A stretch of 64,000 nucleotides of DNA from NCBI GenBank assembly GCA_002506905.1, contig DAYM01000007.1, positions 68,489 to 132,488 of the forward strand, in the 5' to 3' direction. Source of the DNA: Methanomassiliicoccaceae archaeon UBA328. Lineage in GTDB: Archaea; Thermoplasmatota; Thermoplasmata; Methanomassiliicoccales; Methanomethylophilaceae. The notes below the pieces were generated by a model. That model searched no databases. It was not told the DNA's origin and saw nothing but the letters and a program-made list of their open reading frames with translations. How positions within the stretch are numbered: the first letter of the stretch is position 1; every line of letters starts with the position of its first letter. The translations under genes were made by a program, and so were the position numbers. Positions 24,910-32,856 of the stretch are shown here, in pieces.

Positions 24910-26145
24910 ATGTTAATGAAATTCAGATTCCTCGGCGGCGCCGAGATAGTCGGCCGTATGGGAATGACCATGGAAGGCGACGGAAAGACGATGCTCGTCG
25001 AGTACGGAATGAGCCCCACGAAACCTCCGGAGTACCCTCTTGTACCTCCGCGTATAGACCATGTGTTCCTCACACACTGCCACTTGGACCACTGCGGTGT
25101 CCTTCCCGCTGTATGCGGAAGGGACGGATGCGATCTTTTCTCGACACCCCTGTCGGCAGAGATATCGGAGATCATGATGTACGACAGCCTCAAGATCGCC
25201 AAGGCAGAGGGATACCCCGAGCCTTACACCGAGGCAGACATCGAAAAGACCATGCAGAGCGTCGCACCCGTGACGTTCGGAGACACCATCGAACTCGGAA
25301 AGCTCGATGTAACATTCCACTCGGCCGGACACGTTCCGGGAGCATGCATGTTCGAGTTCAAAGGAGATACGACCACGGTCTACAGCGGAGACTTCCACAC
25401 CCTCGACCAGAGACTGGTCACAGGTGCCAAACCCGTCAAATGTACGAACCTCTTCGTCGAAGGTACCTACGCAGGCCGTAACCACCCCGACAAAAAGAAG
25501 ACAGAACAGGACTTCATCGCAAAGGTCGACGAGGTCATCGCACGCGGCGGTACCGTCATCGTCCCCTGTTTCGCGGTCGGAAGGACCCAGGAGATCATGC
25601 TTCTCCTGAAGGACCTCGGCTACGACATGTGGGTCGACGGAATGGGACGCTCCGTCACACGCCTGTACATGGACTATCCCGAATACGTCAGGGACCCCAA
25701 GGCACTCAAATCCGCCAGGAGGACCTTCAACGAGGTCAGGAACAGCGGAATGAGGAAACACGCCGCAAAAGGACAGATCATCGTCACCACCGGCGGAATG
25801 CTTGACGGCGGACCCGTCCTCGGATACCTCAGGACCCTGAAGGACGATCCCAAGAATGCCATCCTCCTTGTGGGATACCAGGCAGAGGACACGAACGGCA
25901 GGATGCTCATGGAAAAGGGATGCATCGTCATCGATGAAGAAGTGGCCAAGGTCGAATGCGAAGTACAGAAGTACGACTTCTCGGCACACGCCGGACACGA
26001 CGATATCATCAACTTCGTCAACAAATGCGACCCCGACAACGTTATCATCATGCACTCGGAGGCAAGGGAACTTCTCCTGCCCGACCTGCAGGACTATAAC
26101 GTCATCCTCCCCAAGACCGGAGAGGAATTCGAGCTCGACATATGA
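24910..26145 (+). CDS. beta-CASP metallo-beta-lactamase ribonuclease (aCPSF2-like)
   Basis: 411 residues. MBL motif 2 is THCHLDHCG, and the beta-CASP motifs follow (VPCFAVGRTQEIMLLL, TTGGMLDGGPVLGYL, DFSAHAGHDD). There are no N-terminal KH domains, so it is not aCPSF1; length and layout fit archaeal CPSF2-type RNases, which process RNA endo- or exonucleolytically with two zinc ions. The ATG at 24910 has AAAAGGAGA seven bases upstream, so the longer frame is rejected. The stop overlaps the nadC start as ATGA. Confidence 0.88.
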   Translation: MLMKFRFLGGAEIVGRMGMTMEGDGKTMLVEYGMSPTKPPEYPLVPPRIDHVFLTHCHLDHCGVLPAVCGRDGCDLFSTPLSAEISEIMMYDSLKIAKAEGYPEPYTEADIEKTMQSVAPVTFGDTIELGKLDVTFHSAGHVPGACMFEFKGDTTTVYSGDFHTLDQRLVTGAKPVKCTNLFVEGTYAGRNHPDKKKTEQDFIAKVDEVIARGGTVIVPCFAVGRTQEIMLLLKDLGYDMWVDGMGRSVTRLYMDYPEYVRDPKALKSARRTFNEVRNSGMRKHAAKGQIIVTTGGMLDGGPVLGYLRTLKDDPKNAILLVGYQAEDTNGRMLMEKGCIVIDEEVAKVECEVQKYDFSAHAGHDDIINFVNKCDPDNVIIMHSEARELLLPDLQDYNVILPKTGEEFELDI

Positions 26146-26960
26146 TCGAAGACATCAAACGCTTCCTCGCAGAAGACATCGGCAGCGGAGATATCACTGT
26201 CGAACTGTTCGTTCCCGACAAGACGGGGACGGCGTCCATCATCTGCGAGGAAGAGGCAACACTCGCCGGTCTCGAAGAGGCCAGAGAAGTGTTCGAGGTC
26301 CTCGGGGCCCAGTGCCAGCTTATCAACCGTGACGGGGACAGAGTGGTCAAAGGCACCACCGTCATGTCCGTCTACGGGCCTCTGAAGGCCATCGTCACCG
26401 GGGAGAGGACCGCCCTCAACCTTTTAATGAGAATGACCGGGATAGCGACGGCCACCGCCAATGCCACCAGACTTATCAGGCTGACGGATCCGGACCTCAT
26501 GGTCGCGGCAACGAGGAAGACCACGCCCGGTTTCAGATACTACGAGAAGAAGGCCGTTACCTTGGGCGGCGGCTGGTCCCACAGGATGGGGCTGTACGAC
26601 ATGGTCATGATCAAGGACAACCACATCGCCGCGTGCGGAGGTATCGAAAATGCCATGGAAAAGGCCAAGAATGTCAAAGAAGGCATCAAGATAGATGTTG
26701 AAGTGACAACTCTCGAACAGGGGATCACCGCTGCAAGATACAAACCGGACATCATCATGGGAGACCACATGGATCCCGAACACATCAGAGAACTCCGCGA
26801 TGCAGTAAAGAAGATCTCCCCCGACACCAAGATCGAAGCCTCCGGGAACATCACTCCGGACGGCGCCAGATTCTACGCCGGCTGCGCAGATATCGTATCG
26901 ATCGGCGCGCTCACCCATTCGGTGAAAGCCGTTCATTTCTCGCTCGATATCGACGAATGA
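26142..26960 (+). CDS. nadC: nicotinate-nucleotide pyrophosphorylase (quinolinate phosphoribosyltransferase)
   Basis: 272 residues. It joins quinolinate and PRPP to form nicotinate mononucleotide in NAD synthesis. Conserved segments include LAEDIGSGDITVELF, ATRKTTPGFRYYEKKAV, GGGWSHRMGLYDMVMIKDNH and IEASGNITPDG. It overlaps the nuclease gene by four bases and is followed by a gap of 41 bases. No nadA or nadB lies in the window. Confidence 0.94.
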   Translation: MIEDIKRFLAEDIGSGDITVELFVPDKTGTASIICEEEATLAGLEEAREVFEVLGAQCQLINRDGDRVVKGTTVMSVYGPLKAIVTGERTALNLLMRMTGIATATANATRLIRLTDPDLMVAATRKTTPGFRYYEKKAVTLGGGWSHRMGLYDMVMIKDNHIAACGGIENAMEKAKNVKEGIKIDVEVTTLEQGITAARYKPDIIMGDHMDPEHIRELRDAVKKISPDTKIEASGNITPDGARFYAGCADIVSIGALTHSVKAVHFSLDIDE

Positions 26961-27001
26961 TATCGCAAAACTACTAATCCCACCCGCGCTATAACACCAC
27001 T

Positions 27002-27211
27002 ATGGCAATCAATCTAAGCGACTACAAATGTCAGTTCTGCGGCAAGACCGCCACGAACTTCGTATTCGCCGCATTCACCTGTGACGACCCCGTCTGCATC
27101 GAAAAGGCCAGGGTAGAAAGGGGCGGACCCGGCGGACATATGAAGAGAAAGATGGAAGGCAGGCCGATCACGCCCGAAGAGATCTGCGGCGTTGAACCGA
27201 AAAAAGAGTGA
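27002..27211 (+). CDS. small zinc-finger-like protein
   Basis: 69 residues, unknown function. CQFCGKTATNF and CDDPVCIEKAR provide four cysteines (CX2C and CX4C) suited to one zinc. The C-terminal half is basic and Gly-rich (RGGPGGHMKRKMEG), which could bind nucleic acid. ATG 27002 appears leaderless, although the TATA element (near 26970-26980) is weak. It follows nadC by 41 bases, so it might also be read from that transcript. Confidence 0.7.
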   Translation: MAINLSDYKCQFCGKTATNFVFAAFTCDDPVCIEKARVERGGPGGHMKRKMEGRPITPEEICGVEPKKE

Positions 27212-27226
27212 ATGATCTATTATTAA

Positions 27227-27254
27227 GACGGCCCGGGAAGGTCCCGGGACCGTC
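27227..27254. terminator. strong hairpin between convergent genes
   Basis: GACGGCCCGGGA pairs with TCCCGGG-A-CCGTC (one bulged A) around an AGG loop, between the ends of the zinc protein gene and purH. There is no long T run, so it may act as an end structure or RNA stabiliser for both transcripts. Confidence 0.55.
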
Positions 27255-27262
27255 AATGAGTT

Positions 27263-28819
27263 TTAATGCCTGAATACACGGCATCCGGTGAATACCATCG
27301 CAATGTTGTGCTCGTTGGCAGCATCTATGACCTCCTGGTCCCTGATGCTTCCTCCGGGCTGGATGATGGCAGTGATACCGGCTTCTGCAGCGGCATCGAC
27401 ACCGTCCCTGAAGGGGAAGAATGCATCCGATGCCATGACACAGCCCTTTGTGGGCTCGTTCGCCTTGGCAGCGGCTATCTTTGCGGAATCGACACGGCTC
27501 ATCTGACCGGCTCCGATACCGACCGCACGCTCTCCTTTGACGTAGACGACCGCGTTGGACGTGACGTGCTTGGCGAGCTTCCATGCGAACAGCATGGCGT
27601 CGATCTCCTCATCAGTGGGTGCACGCTTGGTGATGACCTTGAGGTTCTCGCGTGTGACGTTGACATCCTCGTCAGTCTGCACAAGGATACCTCCCTGTAC
27701 CTTCTTCATCTTGTATTCCCTGACCCTGTATGCGGGTCCGATGGGCTCGTTCGTCCTGAGAAGCCTGATGTTCTTCTTCTTCTCGAGAAGTTCAAGGGCC
27801 TCAGCGGTGAAATCGGGACACATGACGGCCTCGACGAAATGCTTGTAGATCTCCTCTGCGGTATCAAGATCGCATTCCCTGTTGAGGCAGATGACACAGC
27901 CGTATGCGGACATGGGGTCCACGTCGTATGCCACCGTGAACGCCTCTTTGATCGTGCTTGCGGATGCGAGACCGCAGGGGTTCGTGTGCTTCATGACGGC
28001 TGCCGTAGGCTTATCGAAGTCCATGACGATATCCAATGCCTTATCGAGGTCCAGGATGTTGTTGTACGAAAGCTGCTTTCCGTGAAGGATCTCCGCCTTG
28101 GCGACGGTGGGTCCGGGTGTGAACGGCTCTTTGTAGAATGCCGCTTTCTGGTTGGGGTTCTCTCCGTATCTGAGGTCCTCTGCCTTCTCCATGGGTATGG
28201 GGTATGACTCGGGGAATCCCTCGATGAACTTCCTCTGCATCTGCTGTGCGATCATCGCATCGTAGTTTGCGGTGGTGATGAAAGCTTCGGCCATGAGCTT
28301 CTCCAGAAGTTTCTCGTCGACCTCTCCGTTCTCCTCCAGCTGTGCGAGTACGTCGGCATACTGGGAAGGATCGGTCAGGACCGCAACGGACTTGTAGTTC
28401 TTTGCGGCGGCACGGATCATGCTGGGGCCGCCGATATCGATGTTCTCGACAACGTCTTCGAAGGCCACTCCGGGCTTGAGGACGGTCTGCTTGAAAGGAT
28501 AGAGGTTCACAACGACCATGTCGACAGGCTCGATGCCCCTGTCCTTGATGGCTTTCATGTGCTCGGACTTGTCCCTTCTTGCGAGAATGCCCGCGTGTAT
28601 CTTGGGGTGAAGTGTTTTTACACGTCCGTCCAGCATCTCGGGGAATCCGGTGACATCGGATACCTCCGTGACATTCAATCCGTTCTCTTTCAGAAGTTTG
28701 TAAGTCCCGCCGGTGGAAATAATATCAACACCGCAGGATGAAAGTTCCTTTGCAAAATCGACGATACCCGTCTTGTCGGAAACACTGATGATTGCCCTTT
28801 TGATCTTTGCCGTAATCAA
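27263..28819 (-). CDS. purH: bifunctional AICAR formyltransferase / IMP cyclohydrolase
   Basis: 518 residues, full-length bifunctional PurH. The N-terminal IMP cyclohydrolase part starts AIISVSDKTGIVDFAKELSS and has MLDGRVKTLHPKIHAGIL. The transformylase part has LRYGENPNQKAAFY, VMKHTNPCGLA and ASDAFFPFRDGVDAAAEAGI. It uses 10-formyl-tetrahydrofolate, consistent with folD in the window. The start is TTG 28819 behind a GAGAGGGGG purine run. Two adjacent palindromes cover its predicted transcription start. The archaeal alternative for its first step, purP, is also present at 39151, so the step seems doubly covered. Confidence 0.94.
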   Translation of the reverse strand: MITAKIKRAIISVSDKTGIVDFAKELSSCGVDIISTGGTYKLLKENGLNVTEVSDVTGFPEMLDGRVKTLHPKIHAGILARRDKSEHMKAIKDRGIEPVDMVVVNLYPFKQTVLKPGVAFEDVVENIDIGGPSMIRAAAKNYKSVAVLTDPSQYADVLAQLEENGEVDEKLLEKLMAEAFITTANYDAMIAQQMQRKFIEGFPESYPIPMEKAEDLRYGENPNQKAAFYKEPFTPGPTVAKAEILHGKQLSYNNILDLDKALDIVMDFDKPTAAVMKHTNPCGLASASTIKEAFTVAYDVDPMSAYGCVICLNRECDLDTAEEIYKHFVEAVMCPDFTAEALELLEKKKNIRLLRTNEPIGPAYRVREYKMKKVQGGILVQTDEDVNVTRENLKVITKRAPTDEEIDAMLFAWKLAKHVTSNAVVYVKGERAVGIGAGQMSRVDSAKIAAAKANEPTKGCVMASDAFFPFRDGVDAAAEAGITAIIQPGGSIRDQEVIDAANEHNIAMVFTGCRVFRH

Positions 28820-28839
28820 TACCCCCTCTCTCGAGGTCC

Positions 28840-28904
28840 GGCCTTACAAGGCCGATATAATCGGGGTTAGTAAGTCGACTTAGATAAAGCTTAACTCGCG
28901 CGCG
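28840..28904 (-). promoter_or_regulatory. purH promoter with adjacent palindromes
   Basis: On the minus strand a TATA-like TTTATCTA at 28881-28888 predicts a start near 28858. Over that start lie CCGATATAATCGG (28852-28864) and GGCCTTACAAGGCC (28840-28853), two inverted repeats sharing a CC. Just upstream of the TATA is the CG tract CTCGCGCGCG (28895-28904). The palindromes are well placed for a repressor or for a small leader hairpin. Confidence 0.5.
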
Positions 28905-28997
28905 GGCACGACGGCCGGAAAAAACAACAGCGAATATCACAGCCCTTTCGATACGAATATTGTAAAATGTGTACGAATGTCTAATAAAACTTTAATT

Positions 28998-29017
28998 TTT
29001 TGTACAGATATACAAAA
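28998..29017. promoter_or_regulatory. inverted repeat upstream of gdhA
   Basis: TTTTGTA-CAGATA-TACAAAA, seven-base arms with a six-base spacer, 35 bases upstream of the gdhA TATA element. Position and symmetry suit an activator or a distal regulator site. Confidence 0.45.
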
Positions 29018-29051
29018 TATTAATGACTGATGATGGCCTGATTACATTATC

Positions 29052-29083
29052 TTTATATTCTATTAGATAACTCACAGGTTATC
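29052..29083 (+). promoter_or_regulatory. gdhA promoter with palindrome over the start site
   Basis: TTTATATT at 29052-29059 is the TATA candidate and predicts transcription from about 29082. The perfect inverted repeat GATAAC-TCACAG-GTTATC at 29066-29083 lies between TATA and start, where a bound repressor would block polymerase. It has the same 6-6-6 design as the palindrome near the MFS gene but a different sequence. It does not match the GGAA-N6-TTCC consensus I recall for methanogen NrpR. Confidence 0.5.
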
Positions 29084-29156
29084 CTCCGAGATGACAGACA
29101 GATGTCGGATCGCTCAAAGGCCCGGCGGAAATGCCACAGCGGAGAAAGGTGATACA

Positions 29157-30506
29157 ATGGCTATCAAGAACAAATACCTCAAGAAAGTCTATGCCGACCT
29201 TGAGTCGAGGAACAAAGACGAACCTGAGTTCCTTCAGGCAGTAGAAGAGGTTCTCGAATCTCTCGAACCTGTTGTCGAGAAACACCCTGAATACGAAAAG
29301 GCAGGCCTCATCGAGCGCCTGGTCGAACCCGAGAGGATCATCATGTTCCGTGTCTCGTGGGTCGATGACAAGGGAAAAGTTCAGGTCAACCGCGGATACC
29401 GTGTACAGTTCAACTCTGCGATCGGACCCTACAAGGGCGGTCTCAGGCTTCACCCCTCCGTCAACCTTTCGATCCTGAAATTCCTCGGATTCGAACAGAT
29501 CTTCAAGAACAGCCTTACCGGACTGCCGATCGGCGGAGGTAAGGGAGGATCGGACTTCGACCCCCACGGAAAATCCGACGGCGAGGTCATGCGTTTCTGC
29601 CAGTCATTCATGACGGAGCTTTCGAAATACATCGGTGCTGACACAGATGTCCCCGCAGGAGATATCGGAGTCGGCGGAAGAGAGATCGGATACATGTTCG
29701 GACAGTACAAGAGACTCAGAAACGAGTACACCGGCGTTCTCACCGGAAAAACCATCCCCTGCGGCGGATCGCTCGCAAGGACAGAGGCTACCGGATACGG
29801 ACTCTGCTACTACACCGCAGAGATGCTCAAGGACCACAAGGATTCCTTCAAAGGCAAGACCGTTGTCATCTCCGGTTCCGGAAATGTCGCCATCTACGCC
29901 TGCCAGAAAGCAACCGAGCTCGGTGCGAAGGTCGTCGCCATGTCCGATTCCAACGGATACATCTACGACAAGCACGGAATCGATTACAAGACCATGCAGG
30001 TCATCAAAGAGCAGAAGAGAGACAGGATAAAGACCTACCCCAACTACGTCAAGGATGCAGAGTACCACGAGGGATGCAGAGACATCTGGACCATCAAATG
30101 TGACATTGCACTCCCCTGTGCGACACAGAACGAACTCGACCTTACCAGCGCGAAAGCACTGGTCAAGAACGGCGTCATGGCAGTTGCGGAAGGAGCCAAC
30201 ATGCCCAGCACACCTGAGGCAATTGCGTTCTTCCAGAAGAACAAGGTCCTCTTCGGCCCCGCCAAAGCATCCAATGCAGGCGGTGTCGCAACCTCCGCTC
30301 TCGAAATGTCCCAGAACAGTCAGAGGCTCGCCTGGACCTTCGAAGAGGTCGACTCCAAGCTGAAACAGATCATGATCAACATCTACCACAACTCCGCAAA
30401 AGCAGCAGAGGAATACGGAATGAAAGGAAACCTCGTCGCAGGTGCCAACATCGCCGGATTCAAGAAAGTTGCCGAAGCCATGCTGTGGCAGGGTATCAGC
30501 TACTGA
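29157..30506 (+). CDS. gdhA: glutamate dehydrogenase, hexameric bacterial-like type
   Basis: 449 residues, the length of E. coli-type NADP-GDH. It interconverts 2-oxoglutarate plus ammonium and glutamate. Signatures: GGLRLHPSVNLSILKFLGFE, LPIGGGKGGSDFDP (catalytic Lys) and VAEGANMPSTPEAI. This subtype is common in bacteria and differs from the shorter GDH of many archaea, so an old horizontal origin is likely. I start at ATG 29157, behind AAAGGTGAT. The in-frame ATG at 29091, a few bases after the predicted transcription start, would add 22 residues of unlikely composition. A hairpin follows the gene. Confidence 0.94.
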   Translation: MAIKNKYLKKVYADLESRNKDEPEFLQAVEEVLESLEPVVEKHPEYEKAGLIERLVEPERIIMFRVSWVDDKGKVQVNRGYRVQFNSAIGPYKGGLRLHPSVNLSILKFLGFEQIFKNSLTGLPIGGGKGGSDFDPHGKSDGEVMRFCQSFMTELSKYIGADTDVPAGDIGVGGREIGYMFGQYKRLRNEYTGVLTGKTIPCGGSLARTEATGYGLCYYTAEMLKDHKDSFKGKTVVISGSGNVAIYACQKATELGAKVVAMSDSNGYIYDKHGIDYKTMQVIKEQKRDRIKTYPNYVKDAEYHEGCRDIWTIKCDIALPCATQNELDLTSAKALVKNGVMAVAEGANMPSTPEAIAFFQKNKVLFGPAKASNAGGVATSALEMSQNSQRLAWTFEEVDSKLKQIMINIYHNSAKAAEEYGMKGNLVAGANIAGFKKVAEAMLWQGISY

Positions 30507-30516
30507 AACTATTTCC

Positions 30517-30536
30517 GAAGGGGCCTCGGCCCCTTC
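30517..30536 (+). terminator. hairpin after gdhA
   Basis: GAAGGGGCC-TC-GGCCCCTTC, a perfect nine-base inverted repeat (the innermost pairs must open to form a loop), eleven bases after the gdhA stop. Only a weak T-rich stretch follows. Confidence 0.55.
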
Positions 30537-30586
30537 TACATCCCTTCTGACAAGTTTTATCCGTATGTTCTCTTTCATCCTATACG

Positions 30587-31180
30587 ATGAAGAAAAAGGA
30601 CCTGGAGATCGCACTCGAAAAAGTGCCTCCGTTCACAGACCCCGATCCCGCCTTAGAACAGTATCCCACACCTGCGGTCATAGCCGCCGACATACTGTTC
30701 AACGCATACAGGAAAGGAGATATCGAAGGCCTGAAGGTCGTCGACCTCGGATGCGGGACGGGAATATTCTCGGTCGGAGCTTGGCTTCTGGGGGCCGAAA
30801 TGGTCACGGGATACGATATCTCGGAGTCTGCCATCAACAGTGCCAGATCCTGTACCGAGTCCTTCAATGCGGAGATAAACTTCATCCAATCCGATGTCAG
30901 GGACGTGCATGACGGTGCGGACACCGTGTTCATGAATCCTCCCTTCGGATGCCAAACACGCAAGGCGGACAGGGCATTCCTCGACAAGGCCATGGAAATG
31001 TCGGAGTGCGTCTACTCCATCCATATGGCGGAGACATTGGATTTCGTAAAAGAGTACGCAGAGAAGAAAGAAAGGGTCGTCGCTTATAATAAAACGTATA
31101 AGTACGATATCCCTCATACCTTTGCATTCCATAAGAAAGAGAAAATGACGGTTGACATCGCGGTTGTCAACATTAGGTGA
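30587..31180 (+). CDS. METTL5-like RNA m6A methyltransferase
   Basis: 197 residues, small Rossmann methyltransferase. LEQYPTPAVIAADIL precedes motif I VVDLGCGTGIFSVGAWLLGA, then GYDISESAI and the catalytic motif VFMNPPFGCQTR (NPPF), which marks N6-adenine methylation. This is the archaeal relative of eukaryotic METTL5, which modifies small-subunit rRNA. ATG 30587 lies about 30 bases after a TATA-like TTTTATCC. Its TGA overlaps a GTG that could start csl4; operon with csl4, a small gene and a ThiI-like gene. Confidence 0.86.
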   Translation: MKKKDLEIALEKVPPFTDPDPALEQYPTPAVIAADILFNAYRKGDIEGLKVVDLGCGTGIFSVGAWLLGAEMVTGYDISESAINSARSCTESFNAEINFIQSDVRDVHDGADTVFMNPPFGCQTRKADRAFLDKAMEMSECVYSIHMAETLDFVKEYAEKKERVVAYNKTYKYDIPHTFAFHKKEKMTVDIAVVNIR

Positions 31181-31185
31181 ATCAC

Positions 31186-31746
31186 ATGACAAAGAAGATT
31201 GAAGTTTTTCCCGGAGACGAGGTAGCTGTTGAAGAAGAATATTTGGCCTCGGACGGAACATTTGCAAGCGACGGCAAGGTCTACGCGTCGCAGATCGGGG
31301 TACTTGAGCTCGATGACGACGAGTGCGTTGCCAGGGTCATATCCCCCAACCCCCCGAACATCCTCCAGATCGGAGATATCGTTTATGCCATCGTCGGAGA
31401 GATAAGGAAGACAATGGCCACAGCACAGGTGATTGCCAAAGAAGGAACCGAAAGGGAACTCGGCAGCGATACCAACGGAACTATCCATGTATCGAAGATC
31501 TCGCAGGGATATACCGATGACGTTTCCAAAGAACTTAGAAAAGGAGACCTCATCCGTGCCCGCGTGATCGGTGTCAAACCCTCGGTACAGCTTACCACCA
31601 AAGAGGACCACCTCGGTGTGGTACGTTCACTCTGCGGCACATGCAAGACCGAACTCATCAGAAGGGGAAAGAACCTCTACTGTCCCGAGTGCGAGCGTTC
31701 GATGCCCAGAAAACTGGCCGATGATTACGGCGACGTGAAGTTATGA
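31186..31746 (+). CDS. csl4: exosome RNA-binding subunit Csl4
   Basis: About 186 residues. An N-terminal domain (FPGDEVAVEEEYLASDGTFA) is followed by an S1 RNA-binding domain (GDIVYAIVGEIRKTMATAQV...GTIHVSKIS) and a C-terminal zinc ribbon (LCGTCKTELIRRG...YCPECERS). Csl4 caps the Rrp41/Rrp42 exosome ring and recruits RNA and DnaG. I start at ATG 31186 with AGGTGA six bases upstream; GTG 31177 would add three residues. The stop overlaps the start of the 58-residue gene as ATGA. Confidence 0.92.
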   Translation: MTKKIEVFPGDEVAVEEEYLASDGTFASDGKVYASQIGVLELDDDECVARVISPNPPNILQIGDIVYAIVGEIRKTMATAQVIAKEGTERELGSDTNGTIHVSKISQGYTDDVSKELRKGDLIRARVIGVKPSVQLTTKEDHLGVVRSLCGTCKTELIRRGKNLYCPECERSMPRKLADDYGDVKL

Positions 31747-31919
31747 ACGATCCTCAGGATATCGAATCGCTGAAAGCGGAAGTAAAGGCCCTCAGGACCG
31801 AGGTCAAAGACCTCAAGGCATTCATCAGGGCGATGTACACCATGATCAGCGAAGAGGATGCAGAGTACGAGTACGGCGATTATCTCGGCGGTGCCGAGGT
31901 CGGCAGGTACAACACATGA
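31743..31919 (+). CDS. 58-residue coiled-coil protein between csl4 and the ThiI-like gene
   Basis: Begins MNDPQDIESLKAEVKALR. Leucine or aliphatic residues recur in heptad spacing over about residues 8-34, suggesting a short coiled coil, followed by an acidic, Tyr-rich tail (EEDAEYEYGDYLGG). ATGA overlaps on both sides (31743-31746 with csl4, 31916-31919 with the next gene) strongly support translation and coupling. I do not know its function. It might be an adaptor for the exosome or for the ThiI-like enzyme; that is inference from position only. Confidence 0.8.
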   Translation: MNDPQDIESLKAEVKALRTEVKDLKAFIRAMYTMISEEDAEYEYGDYLGGAEVGRYNT

Positions 31920-32539
31920 GACTCGTCGCACTTCTGTCGGGAGGGATAGACTCTCCCGTTGCCGCCTACGTGATGGCCGAAGCAGGGGCAGATATCGTGC
32001 TTCTGCATATGGACAACCGTCCCTATGCGGATGATGAGATCATAGATCACGTCCAGCGTCTGGCCGTACAGCTCAGGAAGGTCACCGGTCAGGAAATGCC
32101 TCTTTACAGCGCGCCCCATCATATCGCACAGGACGCCATCAAGGAGAAGTGCGACATGAACTACCAATGCGTCATGTGCAAGAGGATGATACAGAGGACC
32201 GCAAGGGAACTTGCCAAAAAGCTGAACTGCGGCGGGATCGTCATGGGAGACTCGCTCGGACAGGTGGCCTCTCAGACCCTGAAGAACATAAGGTCCGAGA
32301 ATTTCGGATTGGATTTCCCTGTGGCAAGACCGCTTATAGGTTATGACAAACTGGAGATCGAAGCGATAGCGAAGAGGATCGGCACCTACGATATTTCCGT
32401 GGAACGTGTGAACGGCTGCACACTGGTACCTTTCAAACCCATCACCGAAGCGGATCCCGAAAAGATCAGAAAGTTCGATGAGGCAACGGATCCGAATACT
32501 CTGACCCGTATGATCGCCGATTCTGCCGAACTGATCTGA
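31916..32539 (+). CDS. ThiI-like PP-loop ATPase, stand-alone
   Basis: 207 residues. The PP-loop SGGIDSPVAAYVMAEAGADI opens the protein; CVMCKRMIQRTARELAKKLN and GDSLGQVASQTLKN are ThiI-type signatures. The usual N-terminal THUMP domain and the C-terminal rhodanese domain are absent, so this is only the adenylating domain. ThiI makes 4-thiouridine at tRNA position 8; short archaeal versions are known but their partner for tRNA binding is unclear. Last gene of the operon starting at 30587. It ends convergently against the small gene at 32540. Confidence 0.85.
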   Translation: MRLVALLSGGIDSPVAAYVMAEAGADIVLLHMDNRPYADDEIIDHVQRLAVQLRKVTGQEMPLYSAPHHIAQDAIKEKCDMNYQCVMCKRMIQRTARELAKKLNCGGIVMGDSLGQVASQTLKNIRSENFGLDFPVARPLIGYDKLEIEAIAKRIGTYDISVERVNGCTLVPFKPITEADPEKIRKFDEATDPNTLTRMIADSAELI

Positions 32540-32803
32540 TCAGTATCTGCGATAATAGAAAGCAGGACACGAATCGATGTCCTCCTTATCGTAGAGCATG
32601 TCCATTGTGACCTCAGATATGTACTGGGCCTGAACTCTGGACACATATAATGTGTTGTTTCCCACGGGTATCTTAATGTCTGATTCCTTGGGGCCTTTCA
32701 CAGTTATCGGGACCAGCGCGGGACCCGAGCATGCCGTGCAAACTCTGTAATCCTGTCCCTTGGACTCTATCAACCTGACGACGTCCTCGCTGACTGTAAT
32801 CAT
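32540..32803 (-). CDS. 87-residue conserved-looking protein with a CX2C motif
   Basis: Starts MITVSEDVVRLIESKGQDYR, followed by VCTACSGPALVPITVKGPKE, with Cys at about residues 22 and 25. The rest (NNTLYVSRVQAQYISEVTMD) is mixed alpha/beta and looks well folded. The start is ATG 32803: a strong TATA element TATATAAA at 32826-32833 predicts transcription from there, leaderless. Earlier in-frame ATGs at 32815 and 32824 would lie upstream of the predicted start. It has its own promoter within 50 bases of the XPD stop. Function unknown. Confidence 0.75.
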   Translation of the reverse strand: MITVSEDVVRLIESKGQDYRVCTACSGPALVPITVKGPKESDIKIPVGNNTLYVSRVQAQYISEVTMDMLYDKEDIDSCPAFYYRRY

Positions 32804-32856
32804 AGATGCTGACATTTCAACCATATTTATATATCCACCGACCCGGCAGACAGATG

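Larger units (their letters stand above)
28820..29156. other. purH-gdhA divergent intergenic region
   Basis: 337 bases without a supported gene. It holds the purH promoter and palindromes on the left, an AT-rich centre with an inverted repeat at 28998-29017, and the gdhA promoter, operator-like site and leader on the right. The separate elements are listed on their own. Confidence 0.6.

Noticed and set aside
24913..26055. 380-codon antisense frame in the beta-CASP nuclease gene
   Set aside because: The sense frame has all MBL and beta-CASP motifs; the antisense one is a shadow.
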